This document shows positions 26,667 through 34,878 of a stretch of DNA of 64,000 nt, in pieces. This stretch comes from Streptomyces globisporus (GTDB lineage Bacteria; Actinomycetota; Actinomycetes; Streptomycetales; Streptomycetaceae), in NCBI GenBank assembly GCA_014649555.1, contig BMTG01000008.1, forward strand, positions 1 through 64,000. The letters are read 5' to 3'. How positions within the stretch are numbered: the first letter of the stretch is position 1; the number at the start of each line of letters is the position of its first letter. The translations under genes and the position numbers were made by a program. The notes under the pieces are model-generated. The model searched no databases. It was not told the DNA's origin and was given only the letters and a program-made list of their open reading frames with translations.

Positions 26667-27973
26667 TGCGAAGCAGTGGCAGGAACAGCGGAAGCGGCAG
26701 CGGCGGTCAGGGCGGCCGGAGCGGCGGCCCGGGCGGTCGCCCCGGCGGTCAGGGCGGCGGCGGTCGCGGCCAGGGCGGCCGCAGCGGCGGCGGATCCTTC
26801 CGCCAGGGCCAGGGCCAGGGCCAGGGCGGCGGCCAGGGCGGACGCTCCGGCGGTCAGGGTGGCGGCGGACGCGGCGGCAGCGGCCAGGGCGGGCGTTCCG
26901 GCGGCCAGGGCGGCCAGAGCGGCCGTCAGGGCTTCCAGGGCGGGCGCGACGAGCAGCAGGACCAGCGCCCCCGCCGTCCCCGCCCGGAGGAGCGCCGCTA
27001 CGACGTCGGCAACGACGCCCCCGGCGCCCGGGGCGGCCAGGACGGCCCCCGCAAGGGGCGTGGCACGGCGGCCCGCGGCGGCGCCAAGGGCGGCCCGAAG
27101 TCCGCGCAGGGCGGCAGCGGCGGCGGCTTCCGGCGCGGCGGCTCCCCCTCGCGGCCCCGTGAGCTGGACGCCAAGATCGAGCAGCGCAACCGCGACCGGT
27201 ACGCGAACAAGCCCGACATCCAGCTGCCCAAGACCCACCCGGGCGCCGAGCAGGAGGGTGAGCGGCTGCAGAAGGTCCTCGCCCGGGCCGGCATGGGCTC
27301 GCGCCGCGCGTGCGAGGAGCTGATCGAGCAGGCCCGCGTCGAGGTCAACGGCGAGATCGTCGTCGAGCAGGGCATGCGCGTCGACGTCCACAAGGACGAG
27401 ATCAAGGTCGACGGCCTGACCGTCGCCGCCCAGTCGTATCTCTTCTTCGCGCTGAACAAGCCCGCAGGCGTCGTCTCCTCGATGGAGGACCCGGACGGCC
27501 GCCAGTGCCTCGGCGACTACGTGACCAACCGCGAGACGCGGCTGTTCCACGTGGGCCGGCTCGACACCGAGACGGAGGGCATCATCATGCTCACCAACCA
27601 TGGTGAGCTGGCCCACCGCCTCACGCACCCGAAGTACGGCGTGAAGAAGACCTACCTGGCCGCCATCCAGGGCCCGCTGCCGCGCGACCTCGGCAAGCGA
27701 CTGAAGGACGGCATCCAGCTGGAGGACGGCTACGCCCGCGCCGACCACTTCCGCGTCGTCGAGAACACCGGCAAGAACTACCTGGTCGAGGTCACCCTCC
27801 ACGAGGGCCGCAAGCACATCGTGCGCCGGATGCTGGCCGAGGCCGGCTTCCCGGTCGAGCGGCTCGTGCGGACGTCCTTCGGGCCGATCCCGCTGGGCGA
27901 CCAGAAGTCCGGCTGGCTGCGCCGCCTCACCAACACCGAGGTCGGCATGCTGATGCGCGAGGTCGGCCTCTAG
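26666..27973 (+). CDS. RsuA/RluB-family rRNA pseudouridine synthase with long Gly-rich tail
   Basis: A 435-residue protein. The first 150 residues are Gly/Gln/Arg/Ser-rich repeats such as GGQGG and GRSGG, an RGG-like RNA-binding tail. Then come an S4 domain (ERLQKVLARAGMGSRRACEELIEQARVEVNG, about 195-255) and the pseudouridine-synthase domain with catalytic Asp in HVGRLDTETEGIIMLTNHGEL. The enzyme converts uridine to pseudouridine in 16S or 23S rRNA; which site is not readable. The ATG at 26666 shares a base with the scpB stop. The scpA-scpB-pseudouridine synthase order is conserved in Gram-positive bacteria. A terminator follows. Confidence 0.92.
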   Translation: MRSSGRNSGSGSGGQGGRSGGPGGRPGGQGGGGRGQGGRSGGGSFRQGQGQGQGGGQGGRSGGQGGGGRGGSGQGGRSGGQGGQSGRQGFQGGRDEQQDQRPRRPRPEERRYDVGNDAPGARGGQDGPRKGRGTAARGGAKGGPKSAQGGSGGGFRRGGSPSRPRELDAKIEQRNRDRYANKPDIQLPKTHPGAEQEGERLQKVLARAGMGSRRACEELIEQARVEVNGEIVVEQGMRVDVHKDEIKVDGLTVAAQSYLFFALNKPAGVVSSMEDPDGRQCLGDYVTNRETRLFHVGRLDTETEGIIMLTNHGELAHRLTHPKYGVKKTYLAAIQGPLPRDLGKRLKDGIQLEDGYARADHFRVVENTGKNYLVEVTLHEGRKHIVRRMLAEAGFPVERLVRTSFGPIPLGDQKSGWLRRLTNTEVGMLMREVGL

Positions 27974-27986
27974 CCGCTCGTCCCCG

Positions 27987-28044
27987 AGGCCCGCGGCCGG
28001 TATCCGTTCGGAAAGTTCGAACGGAACCGGCCGCGGGCCTTTTG
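27987..28044 (+). terminator. terminator of the parA-scpAB operon
   Basis: AGGCCCGCGGCCGG (27987-28000) pairs with CCGGCCGCGGGCCT (28027-28040). An inner CCGTTCG/CGAACGG stem and a small internal loop extend it. TTTT follows, so it acts as an intrinsic terminator just before the NAD-salvage promoter. Confidence 0.85.
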
Positions 28045-28060
28045 CTGCCTTCGTCCACCC

Positions 28061-28083
28061 TTTATAGTCAGAGTGACTATTAA
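28061..28083 (+). promoter_or_regulatory. candidate NrtR operator overlapping the pnuC -10
   Basis: ATAGTCAGAGTGACTAT (28064-28080) is a perfect 7-3-7 palindrome, extendable by three pairs with one mismatch. TATAGT (28063-28068) inside it would serve as -10, so binding would block transcription. Known NrtR sites are A/T-flanked palindromes with TAGTC/GACTA half-sites, and nrtR itself is the third gene of the operon. AAGGAGG at 28085-28091 is the ribosome site. Confidence 0.72.
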
Positions 28084-28098
28084 GAAGGAGGCGGGCCC

Positions 28099-28755
28099 GT
28101 GAGCCTCGCGGAGATACTCGATCCCCTGCAGCAGCCCCTGGTGACGGTCCTGGACACCCCGGTCAGCTGGACCGAGGTGCTGGGCTTCGGCAGCGGGGCG
28201 CTCTGCGTCTGGCTCGTGGCCCGCCAGCACCTCGCCAACTGGCCGATCGGCATCGCCAACAACCTCTTCTTCATCCTGCTGTTCACCCAGGCCGGTCTGT
28301 ACGCCGACGCCGGTCTCCAGATCGTCTTCATCACCCTCGCCGCGTACGGCTGGTGGACCTGGACCCACGGGGGTGGACCAGGGGCCTCGGTCCTGCCGGT
28401 GCGCAGGACGACCCGCACCGAATGGGTCTGGCTGCTCGCGGCGGGGGTGGTGGGGGCCGCCGCGATCACGCTGCTGCTGTCCCGGGCCACCGACTCCACC
28501 GTCCCGTTCTGGGATGCCCTGACGACCTCGCTCTCGCTGATGGCGACGTACGGGCAGTGCCGGAAGCGGCTGGAGTCCTGGTGGCTGTGGATCGCCGCCG
28601 ACGTGGTCTACATCCCGCTCTACGCCCACAAGGGGCTGTATCTGACCTCGCTGCTGTACGCCGGGTTCCTCGCGCTCTGCATCGTCGGCCTGCGCAACTG
28701 GCACCGCGACCTGACCGCCCGCACGTCGCGTCCGGTGGAGGTGGCGGCCGCGTGA
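28099..28755 (+). CDS. pnuC: PnuC-type nicotinamide riboside transporter
   Basis: A 218-residue membrane protein with about seven hydrophobic segments. It contains the family motif WPIGIANNLFFILLF, the aromatic stretch YGWWTWTHGG and the C-terminal WWLWIAADVVYIPLY segment. PnuC proteins carry nicotinamide riboside by facilitated diffusion, with uptake driven by intracellular phosphorylation. That kinase is the next gene, overlapping by GTGA. The GTG at 28099 has an ideal AAGGAGG 7 bases upstream. The operator in front suggests repression when NAD is plentiful. Confidence 0.93.
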   Translation: MSLAEILDPLQQPLVTVLDTPVSWTEVLGFGSGALCVWLVARQHLANWPIGIANNLFFILLFTQAGLYADAGLQIVFITLAAYGWWTWTHGGGPGASVLPVRRTTRTEWVWLLAAGVVGAAAITLLLSRATDSTVPFWDALTTSLSLMATYGQCRKRLESWWLWIAADVVYIPLYAHKGLYLTSLLYAGFLALCIVGLRNWHRDLTARTSRPVEVAAA

Positions 28756-29831
28756 AGCGCTACGAACACGGCCTGGTCCTCGGCAAGTTCTACCCGCCGC
28801 ACGCCGGCCACCACCATCTCGTCCGGACCGCCCAGGACCGCTGCGAACGGCTGACCGTGCTCGTCTGCGCGGCCTCCGTCGAGTCCGTCCCTCTGGCGGA
28901 CCGGGTCGCCTGGATGGGCGAGATCCACCCGGACGTCACGGTGGTGGGCGCCGTCGACGACACGCACATGGACGTGCATGATCCGGCTGTCTGGGACGCG
29001 CACATGGCTGTCTTCAGGGCGGCCGTGCCCGAGCGCGTGGACGCGGTCTTCACGTCGGAGGCGTACGGGGAGGAGCTGGGCCGCCGCTTCGGCGCCGCCT
29101 CCGTGCTCGTCGATCCCGACCGCACCCTCTTCCCGGTCTCCGGCACCGCCGTGCGCAAGGACCCCGTCGGCTGCTGGGACTTCCTCCAGCCGCCCGTACG
29201 GGCCGGCCTCGCGCGCCGCGTCGTGGTCCTCGGCGCGGAGTCCACGGGCACCACCACCCTCGCCCGGGCGCTCGCCGCCCACTACCGGGCGCGCGGCGGG
29301 GTGTGGGCACGTACGGGGTACGTCGCCGAGTACGGGCGCGAGTACAGCGAGGACAAGCTCGCCGACCTGCGCGGACGGTGGCCCGGGGCCGCCTGGGAGG
29401 ACGTCACCTTCACCACCGACGACTTCCCGCTCATCGCGAAGACCCAGAACGGCCGCGAGGAGGCCGCCGCCCGCGCCGGGTCCCCGGTGCTCTTCTGCGA
29501 CACCGACTCCTTCGCCACCACCGTCTGGCACGAGCGGTACGTCGGCGGACGCAACCCCCTCGTCGAGGAGATCGCCGACCGGGTCGACCACCACCTGTGG
29601 CTGCTCACCGACCACGAGGGCGTCGCCTTCGAGGACGACGGACTGCGCGACGGCGAGGAGCTGCGCCCCTGGATGACCGACCGTTTCCGCGCCGAACTCA
29701 CCCGTACCGGACGCCGGTTCATCGAGATGACCGGACCGCCCGAGGCGCGGCTCGCCGCAGCCGTCGCCGCCGTCGACGAACTCCTCGCCACCGGCTGGGA
29801 CTTCGCCGCACCTCTCCCGGAGAAACGATGA
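28752..29831 (+). CDS. nadR: bifunctional NMN adenylyltransferase / nicotinamide riboside kinase
   Basis: A 359-residue protein of two domains. Residues 1-150 form a nucleotidyltransferase with GKFYPPHAGHHHLV, the H17-x-G-H20 site, and a late SGTAVRKDP substrate motif. Residues 155-355 form a ribosylnicotinamide kinase domain with VVVLGAESTGTTTLARAL as P-loop, a DTDSF segment and DHHLWLL. The P-loop Lys expected after G166 is Thr167, unlike the GESSGKS of Haemophilus NadR. It lacks the DNA-binding domain of enterobacterial NadR. It starts inside the pnuC stop and ends inside the nrtR start. Confidence 0.9.
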   Translation: MKRYEHGLVLGKFYPPHAGHHHLVRTAQDRCERLTVLVCAASVESVPLADRVAWMGEIHPDVTVVGAVDDTHMDVHDPAVWDAHMAVFRAAVPERVDAVFTSEAYGEELGRRFGAASVLVDPDRTLFPVSGTAVRKDPVGCWDFLQPPVRAGLARRVVVLGAESTGTTTLARALAAHYRARGGVWARTGYVAEYGREYSEDKLADLRGRWPGAAWEDVTFTTDDFPLIAKTQNGREEAAARAGSPVLFCDTDSFATTVWHERYVGGRNPLVEEIADRVDHHLWLLTDHEGVAFEDDGLRDGEELRPWMTDRFRAELTRTGRRFIEMTGPPEARLAAAVAAVDELLATGWDFAAPLPEKR

Positions 29832-30592
29832 CCACCCCCGTCCCCGAGGGCTACGACCCGCACGCCTACGCCCCGTTCGCCGTCACCGTCGACCTCGCCG
29901 TCTTCACCGTTCGCGAGGCCCGGCTGCACGTGCTGCTCGTCGAACGCGGCCAGGAGCCCTTTCGGGGGCGGTGGGCGCTGCCCGGCGGTTTCCTGCTGCC
30001 CCGCGAGTCCGCGGGCGACGCCGCCCGCCGCGAACTGGCCGAGGAGACCGGCCTCGGCCCCGGCACCGTCGGCGCCCTCCACCTCGAACAGCTGCGCACC
30101 TACACCGACCCGGACCGCGACCCGAGGATGCGGGTCGTCTCCGTCGCCTACGCCGCTCTCCTGCCGGACCTCCCCGAACCGCGCGGCGGTGGCGACGCGG
30201 CGAGCGCCCGGTGGTGGGACGCGGACGCGGCCGGACCCCTCGCCTTCGACCACGACACGATCCTCGCCGACGCCCGCGACCGGATCGGCGCCAAGCTCGA
30301 ATACACCTGCCTGGCCACCGCGTTCTGCCCCGCCGAATTCACCCTCGGCGAGCTCCAGCAGGTCTACGAGACCGTCTGGGGCGTCGAGCTGGACCGCCCC
30401 AACTTCCGGCGCAAGGTGCTGAGCGCGCCGGGCTTCGTCCAGCCGGTCGGCGGCCCGCCCCGCCGCACCGGCGGCCGGGGCAAACCCGCCGCCCTCTACC
30501 GGGCGGGCGACGCCACCGCCCTGCACCCGCCGCTCCTGCGCCCGCCGCGCACCGACGCCTCCCCCTCCGCAACGGAAGGACACGACCGATGA
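29828..30592 (+). CDS. nrtR: NrtR, Nudix-related transcriptional regulator of NAD metabolism
   Basis: A 254-residue protein. The N-terminal Nudix domain covers about residues 10-145, with box GGFLLPRESAGDAARRELAE followed by ETGL. It has every canonical catalytic residue, unlike many NrtR proteins. The C-terminal winged helix covers about 160-225 (FTLGELQQVYETVWGVELDRPNFRRKVL), the NrtR DNA-binding signature. NrtR repressors release DNA on binding ADP-ribose, a product of NAD breakdown. It is the third gene of the cluster, with ATGA overlaps on both sides. The palindrome at 28061-28083 is its likely target, giving autoregulation. Confidence 0.9.
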   Translation: MTTPVPEGYDPHAYAPFAVTVDLAVFTVREARLHVLLVERGQEPFRGRWALPGGFLLPRESAGDAARRELAEETGLGPGTVGALHLEQLRTYTDPDRDPRMRVVSVAYAALLPDLPEPRGGGDAASARWWDADAAGPLAFDHDTILADARDRIGAKLEYTCLATAFCPAEFTLGELQQVYETVWGVELDRPNFRRKVLSAPGFVQPVGGPPRRTGGRGKPAALYRAGDATALHPPLLRPPRTDASPSATEGHDR

Positions 30593-31614
30593 CTCTCGCC
30601 ATCCCGCCCCTCACCAAGCAGGCCGCGACCGGCGTCCTGACCGGGCTCGCCCTCGGGGACGCGCTCGGCTTCCCCACCGAGTTCAACGACGTGCCCTCCA
30701 TTCTCTCCAAGTTCGGCCCCTGGCGGCATATGCCCCTCCTGGACCCCGCCGTCGTCTCCGACGACACCCAGATGACGATCGCGCTGGGCCGGGGCATCCG
30801 TACCGCCATGGACAGCGGGCTGCTCACCCCCGAACGGATGGTGGGCCCGGTCAGCGCCGAGTTCGTCGCCTGGTACCACGCGCCGGACAACAACCGCGCC
30901 CCCGGCAACACCTGCCTCACCGCCTGCCGCCTGCTCGAACACACCCGGATCTGGCAGGAGGCCAGCCAGACGGACTCCAAGGGCTGCGGCGCCGACATGC
31001 GGGTCGCCCCCGTCGGCCTGGTCCCCGGCCTCAGCGAGGAGCAGCGGGCCGGCGCCGCCCAGCTCCAGGCCGCCCTCACCCACGGCCACCCCACCGCCCT
31101 GGCCGCCTCCGACCTGCTGGCCCGTGCGGTGTTCCTGCTCGCCCAGGGCGCCGAACCCCTCGGTCTGATCGGCCAGCTGCGCAGCTACGCCCTGGAGAAC
31201 CGGGGCCGCTACCACACCCGCTGGCTCGGCAACCTCTGGCACCACGCGGGCGACGCCACCCCGCAGGCGTACATCCAGCGCGGCTGGGACGAGTGCCTGG
31301 CGGCCCTGGAGACCGTCCGGGACGCCCTGCGCGACCCGTCGCCGGAGACCGACCCGTGCGAGCGGACCGGCGACGGCTGGATCGCCGAGGAGGCCCTCGC
31401 CACCGCCCTGCACTGCTTCCTGCTCTTCCCCGAGGAGCCCGTCACCGCCCTGCGCCGGGCCGCCTGCACCCGCGGCGACTCCGACTCCATCGCCTGCCTG
31501 ACCGGCGCGCTGGCCGGGGCGCACCTGGGCGCGGCGGCCTGGCCCAAGGAGTGGTCCGAGCGCATCGAGTACCGCAGCGACCTGCTGTCCCTGGCGGCAC
31601 TCTGGGACGCCTGA
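30589..31614 (+). CDS. ADP-ribosylglycohydrolase (DraG/ARH family)
   Basis: A 341-residue protein with the family metal-site motifs: GLALGDALGFPTEF near residue 20, SDDTQMT near 60 and the C-terminal RGDSDSIACLTGALAGAHLG, which coordinates the second metal. Family members remove ADP-ribose from proteins, O-acetyl-ADP-ribose or DNA. Inside an NrtR operon the likely job is to produce or recycle free ADP-ribose, which is also the effector of NrtR. The ATG overlaps the nrtR stop. It closes the operon. Confidence 0.9.
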   Translation: MTLAIPPLTKQAATGVLTGLALGDALGFPTEFNDVPSILSKFGPWRHMPLLDPAVVSDDTQMTIALGRGIRTAMDSGLLTPERMVGPVSAEFVAWYHAPDNNRAPGNTCLTACRLLEHTRIWQEASQTDSKGCGADMRVAPVGLVPGLSEEQRAGAAQLQAALTHGHPTALAASDLLARAVFLLAQGAEPLGLIGQLRSYALENRGRYHTRWLGNLWHHAGDATPQAYIQRGWDECLAALETVRDALRDPSPETDPCERTGDGWIAEEALATALHCFLLFPEEPVTALRRAACTRGDSDSIACLTGALAGAHLGAAAWPKEWSERIEYRSDLLSLAALWDA

Positions 31615-31667
31615 GCGGCGGGGGAGGGGGTACGAGAGGGCGGAACCCGTTCCCGTACGAAGGCCTG

Positions 31668-32120
31668 GTGGTATCCGTGTCCTCCTCACTCGTCGAGACT
31701 GTCGACATCAAGGCCCCGGTGGCCGTCACCTGGTCCCTGTGGAGCGACGTCACCCAGTGGCCGCGGTTCCTGAGCCACGTCCAGCGCGTCGATCCGATCG
31801 ACGAGCGGCGCTTCGCCTGGCAGCTCTCGCTGCCCGGCGCGGACAAGAACTTCGTCGCCGAACTCACCGAGGTGGTCCCCGAGGACCGCATCGCCTGGAA
31901 GACGGTCGAAGGGGTCCATCACGCGGGTGTGGTCACCTTCCACCGGCTCGACGACACGTCGAGCCGCGTCGCCCTGCAGATCGAGTACGACCCCCAGGGC
32001 TTCATCGAGCGCCTCGGGGCGCTGACCAACCTCGACTCCACGCTGGCCAACTACGACCTGGGCGAGTTCCAGAAGCTGGCCGAGCTCACGGCCGAGGCGG
32101 GCGGTCCCCGGACGCTCTGA
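31668..32120 (+). CDS. SRPBCC-fold polyketide cyclase/dehydrase-like protein
   Basis: A protein of about 150 residues with the START/SRPBCC pattern: an opening strand SLVETVDIKAPVAVTWSLWSDVTQWPRFL, a VEGVHHAGVVTFHRLDD hairpin and a long C-terminal helix (LGEFQKLAELTAEAG). This fold binds hydrophobic ligands in many unrelated roles, so no substrate is proposed. GTG 31668 lies 4 bases from GAAGG; GTG 31677 is the alternative and removes three residues. The last 35 bases overlap the convergent nucleotidyltransferase gene. Confidence 0.75.
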   Translation: MVSVSSSLVETVDIKAPVAVTWSLWSDVTQWPRFLSHVQRVDPIDERRFAWQLSLPGADKNFVAELTEVVPEDRIAWKTVEGVHHAGVVTFHRLDDTSSRVALQIEYDPQGFIERLGALTNLDSTLANYDLGEFQKLAELTAEAGGPRTL

Positions 32121-32826
32121 GCCCGTCAGGGGCCTCGGCGCGTGCCGAGGCCCGCCGGGTCCGGACGAGGAAGTCCTCCACGGCCCCCCGGTCCGGCCCC
32201 GCCGGCAGCGGGGAGCGGGCCGCCGCCTCGTCGTTCTCCTCGCCGAGGCGGTCCATCCGGCGCTCCACCTCCGCCCAGGAGACCTCGCCCCGCTTCACCG
32301 CCAGCAGCTCGTCCCGGGCACCGCCGACGTCGATGCGCAGCTCGCCCGTACGCAGCAGATCCCGGCTGCTCGCCAGCAGTCGCAGCAGATGCATCGCGTG
32401 CTTCCAGCGCGGCGCGCCATGCACCCGTACGTCCGCCTCCAGCTTTCTCCGCTGGCCCAGCGCGTACCGGACGAACGTGCCGTGGGCGAGCCGCGACAGG
32501 AACGCCCCGCGCAGCGCCAGCAGCTCCCGGCCGGTGTCGTCCACGGACTCCACCAGCGGGGAGTGCAGGCACTCCAGCACGTTCGGATTGGCCCGGAGCG
32601 CCAGCTCGCAGAAGCGCTCCAGCTCCCAGGAGAACTGCTCCGGCTCGGGCCCGTCGACATGCGTCGGCGGCTTCTCGAACCGCCAGAACAGCGGGGTGGG
32701 TGCCAGGAACACACCCCGCCGGTCGATGTCGCTGTCCTCCGTGGCCAGTCCGAACGCGCGCGAACCCATCACACAGGCGTAGACCGTGTGGTCGCGTACG
32801 AGTGCCTCATCGGTGGCGGAGATCAT
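32086..32826 (-). CDS. predicted nucleotidyltransferase (YcgL/COG3541 type)
   Basis: A 246-residue member of the DNA-polymerase-beta superfamily. The signature GSRAFGLATEDSDIDRRGVF near residue 20 holds the GS and D-x-D catalytic motif. A C-terminal helical region follows (HAMHLLRLLASSRDLL; SWAEVERRMDRL). The family is uncharacterised biochemically. The start MISATDEALV at 32826 lies before the conserved motif. The gene overlaps the 3' end of the SRPBCC gene by 35 bases tail to tail. Confidence 0.8.
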   Translation of the reverse strand: MISATDEALVRDHTVYACVMGSRAFGLATEDSDIDRRGVFLAPTPLFWRFEKPPTHVDGPEPEQFSWELERFCELALRANPNVLECLHSPLVESVDDTGRELLALRGAFLSRLAHGTFVRYALGQRRKLEADVRVHGAPRWKHAMHLLRLLASSRDLLRTGELRIDVGGARDELLAVKRGEVSWAEVERRMDRLGEENDEAAARSPLPAGPDRGAVEDFLVRTRRASARAEAPDGLRASGDRPPRP

Positions 32827-32882
32827 GGCCGCGAGCGTACGGGGGAGCGGGCCGCGGCGCCCCTGGGATTTCGGGTCCGCCC

Positions 32883-33308
32883 TCAGCCCAGCCGGATCGC
32901 CCCGCCCGAGACGCTGATCTCCTCGGCGGGCAGCGGCCGGGTCGCCGGGCCGGCCTCGACCGCCGCGTCCGTGATGCTGAACTTGCTGCCGTGGCACGGG
33001 CAGTTGATGGTGCCGTCGCTCACCGTCGAGACGAGGCAGCTCGCATGGGTGCAGACGGCGGAGAACGCCTTGAAGTCGCCCTCCGTCGGCTGGGTCACCA
33101 CGATCTTCCGCTCCTTGAAGATGGTGCCCCCGCCGACCGGGATGTCCCCGGTCCTGGCCAGCTCCGCCCCGCCCGTGGCGTCCCCCGGGGCGCTCGGCGT
33201 CGGGCTCGCGTCGTCGCCGCCGTCCCCGTCGGAGGATCCGCAGCCGGTGGCCAGGGCGGCGGCGCCCGCCGCGCCCGCGGCCAGCACCGTCCTTCGCCGT
33301 GCGTTCAT
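32883..33308 (-). CDS. Rieske (2Fe-2S) lipoprotein
   Basis: A 141-residue exported protein. The N-terminus MNARRRTVLAAGAAG resembles a Tat signal, and LATGC with Cys23 is a lipobox, so it is probably a Tat-exported lipoprotein. The Rieske centre is CTHASC plus CPCHGSKF, with the Cys-His pairs correctly spaced by 16 residues. Stand-alone Rieske lipoproteins of this size are common in Streptomyces and have no assigned partner. It ends 57 bases downstream of the nucleotidyltransferase ATG, so the two may be co-transcribed. Confidence 0.88.
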   Translation of the reverse strand: MNARRRTVLAAGAAGAAALATGCGSSDGDGGDDASPTPSAPGDATGGAELARTGDIPVGGGTIFKERKIVVTQPTEGDFKAFSAVCTHASCLVSTVSDGTINCPCHGSKFSITDAAVEAGPATRPLPAEEISVSGGAIRLG

Positions 33309-33443
33309 GAGGCTCTCCTTCGGTGACGGGACGGTGCGGGCGGTGCTGGCCATGGTGACGGCGGAAGGGTGCCGGTCGAAGCAACCGGGCGCACAGATTT
33401 TCTGTACAGTTGTCCAGGAAGTCGGCCCGGGAGGACATCGGTC

Positions 33444-33806
33444 ATGCAGGTAGCAGCTCAGGTTCTGGTGGCGCTGGTCGCCGTCATCCACGTCTACTTC
33501 CTGATCCTGGAGATGTTCCTCTGGGACACCGAACGCGGCCGCAAGGCCTTCGGCACGACCGCCGCCTTCTCCCGCGAGAGCGCCACGCTCGCCGCCAACC
33601 AGGGCCTCTACAACGGCTTCATGGCCGCCGGGCTGATCTGGAGCCTCTTCGAGAGCGATCCGGTCCGGCACCAGATCCAGATCTTCTTCCTCCTCTGCCT
33701 GATCGTGGCCGGCGTCTACGGGGCCGTCACCGTGAGCCGGAAGATCCTCTTCGTCCAGGCCGGGCCCGCCGCGCTCGCGCTCGTTCTCGTCCTCGTGGCG
33801 GGCTGA
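33444..33806 (+). CDS. DUF1304 membrane protein
   Basis: A 120-residue integral membrane protein with four hydrophobic helices and the DUF1304 signature EMFLWDTERGRKAFG in the first loop, then ANQGLYNGFMAAGLIWSL. Function is unknown. The ATG at 33444 has GGGAGG 12 bases upstream. It is followed five bases later by a TetR-type gene. Confidence 0.85.
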   Translation: MQVAAQVLVALVAVIHVYFLILEMFLWDTERGRKAFGTTAAFSRESATLAANQGLYNGFMAAGLIWSLFESDPVRHQIQIFFLLCLIVAGVYGAVTVSRKILFVQAGPAALALVLVLVAG

Positions 33807-33811
33807 GGCGG

Positions 33812-34414
33812 ATGGGGCCCGCGGTCACGGACGGCAGCGCCGATCCACGCACCGCGCGGACCAGGGCCAGGCTCCGCGCCGCCCTGCTCGCCGCCTGCGA
33901 GGAACGGCCGCTCGACCGGGTCGGCGTCGCCCAGGTGGCCCGGGGCGCCGGGGTCGGCCGGGCCACGTTCTACCTGCACTACGACGACCTGCACGCCCTC
34001 GCCGTCGACGCCTGCGCCGAGATCGTCACCCGGGCCGTCGACGCCCTGCACGCCTGGGACGGTGCGCCCCCGGGACCGGACGATCCCCCCGCCCCGCTCG
34101 GCGCGCTGCTCGTGGAGATCGAGGCCCGCGCGCCCGTCTACCGGAGTCTGCTGAGGGAGGGCGGTGGCGGTCCGCTCGGCGAACTCCTCCATGCCGAACT
34201 CCGGCAGCGCAGTCTCGGTGAACTGCGCGCCCGGCGTCCGGCGGATCCGGGCCAGGACCTCACGGCGAGCGCCGTGGCGGCACTCTTCACCGGGGTCCTC
34301 GCCGACTGGGTGCACGGGCGGACCAGCGCCACCCCCGCCCTGCTCGCCGCCCGGATCTGGCGGATGCTCCTGGCCGTGCACGCCACCGCCCGTCTCACGG
34401 ACGGAACACCGTGA
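33812..34414 (+). CDS. TetR family transcriptional regulator
   Basis: A 200-residue regulator. The N-terminal helix-turn-helix covers about residues 15-60 (TRARLRAALLAACEERPLDRVGVAQVARGAGVGRATFYLHYDD), with the GRATFYLHY recognition helix typical of TetR. The C-terminal ligand domain is divergent and of the TetR_C_8-like short type. It lies five bases after DUF1304 and may control it. A Shine-Dalgarno site is poor (GAGGCG), which fits coupling to the upstream gene. Confidence 0.83.
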   Translation: MGPAVTDGSADPRTARTRARLRAALLAACEERPLDRVGVAQVARGAGVGRATFYLHYDDLHALAVDACAEIVTRAVDALHAWDGAPPGPDDPPAPLGALLVEIEARAPVYRSLLREGGGGPLGELLHAELRQRSLGELRARRPADPGQDLTASAVAALFTGVLADWVHGRTSATPALLAARIWRMLLAVHATARLTDGTP

Positions 34415-34515
34415 TCACGTCCGGCCCGGCCGATCTAGGCTGAGGAGAGCAGCGGGCCGCGCCGGAAGGCGCCGGGCCCGGGCACCGAAGAGCAGCGAAG
34501 AACGAGGAGTGCGAC

Positions 34516-34878
34516 GTGGCGGTACGAGCGGTCCGGGGCGCCGTCCAGCTGGAGCGGGACGAGGCCGGGCACATGGACGAGCGGGTCGGCGAGCTGCTGA
34601 CCGCCGTCCTGGAACGCAACGAACTCGTCGCCGACGACCTGATCAGCATCTGGTTCACCGCCACCCCGGACCTGCACAGCGACTTCCCGGCCGCCGCCGC
34701 GCGCGGCCTCGGGATCGTCGACGTACCCCTGATCTGCGCCCAGGAGCTGGACATCGACGGGGCGATGCCCCGGGTCGTCCGTATCCTCGTGCATGTCGAG
34801 ACCTACCTCTCGCGCGCCGAGATCAGCCACGTCTACCTCGGCGCCACCGCCGCCCTGCGCAAGGACATCGCCCAGTGA
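34516..34878 (+). CDS. aroH: chorismate mutase, AroH class
   Basis: A 120-residue monofunctional chorismate mutase making prephenate. It has the trimeric alpha/beta AroH fold signatures: AVRAVRGAVQLERDE at the N-terminus, ISIWFTATPDLHSDFPAAAAR in the middle and ISHVYLGATAALR with the catalytic Arg and Tyr near the C-terminus. The GTG start follows GAGGAG. The stop overlaps the tyrA GTG by four bases, pairing two consecutive steps of tyrosine synthesis. Confidence 0.94.
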   Translation: MAVRAVRGAVQLERDEAGHMDERVGELLTAVLERNELVADDLISIWFTATPDLHSDFPAAAARGLGIVDVPLICAQELDIDGAMPRVVRILVHVETYLSRAEISHVYLGATAALRKDIAQ

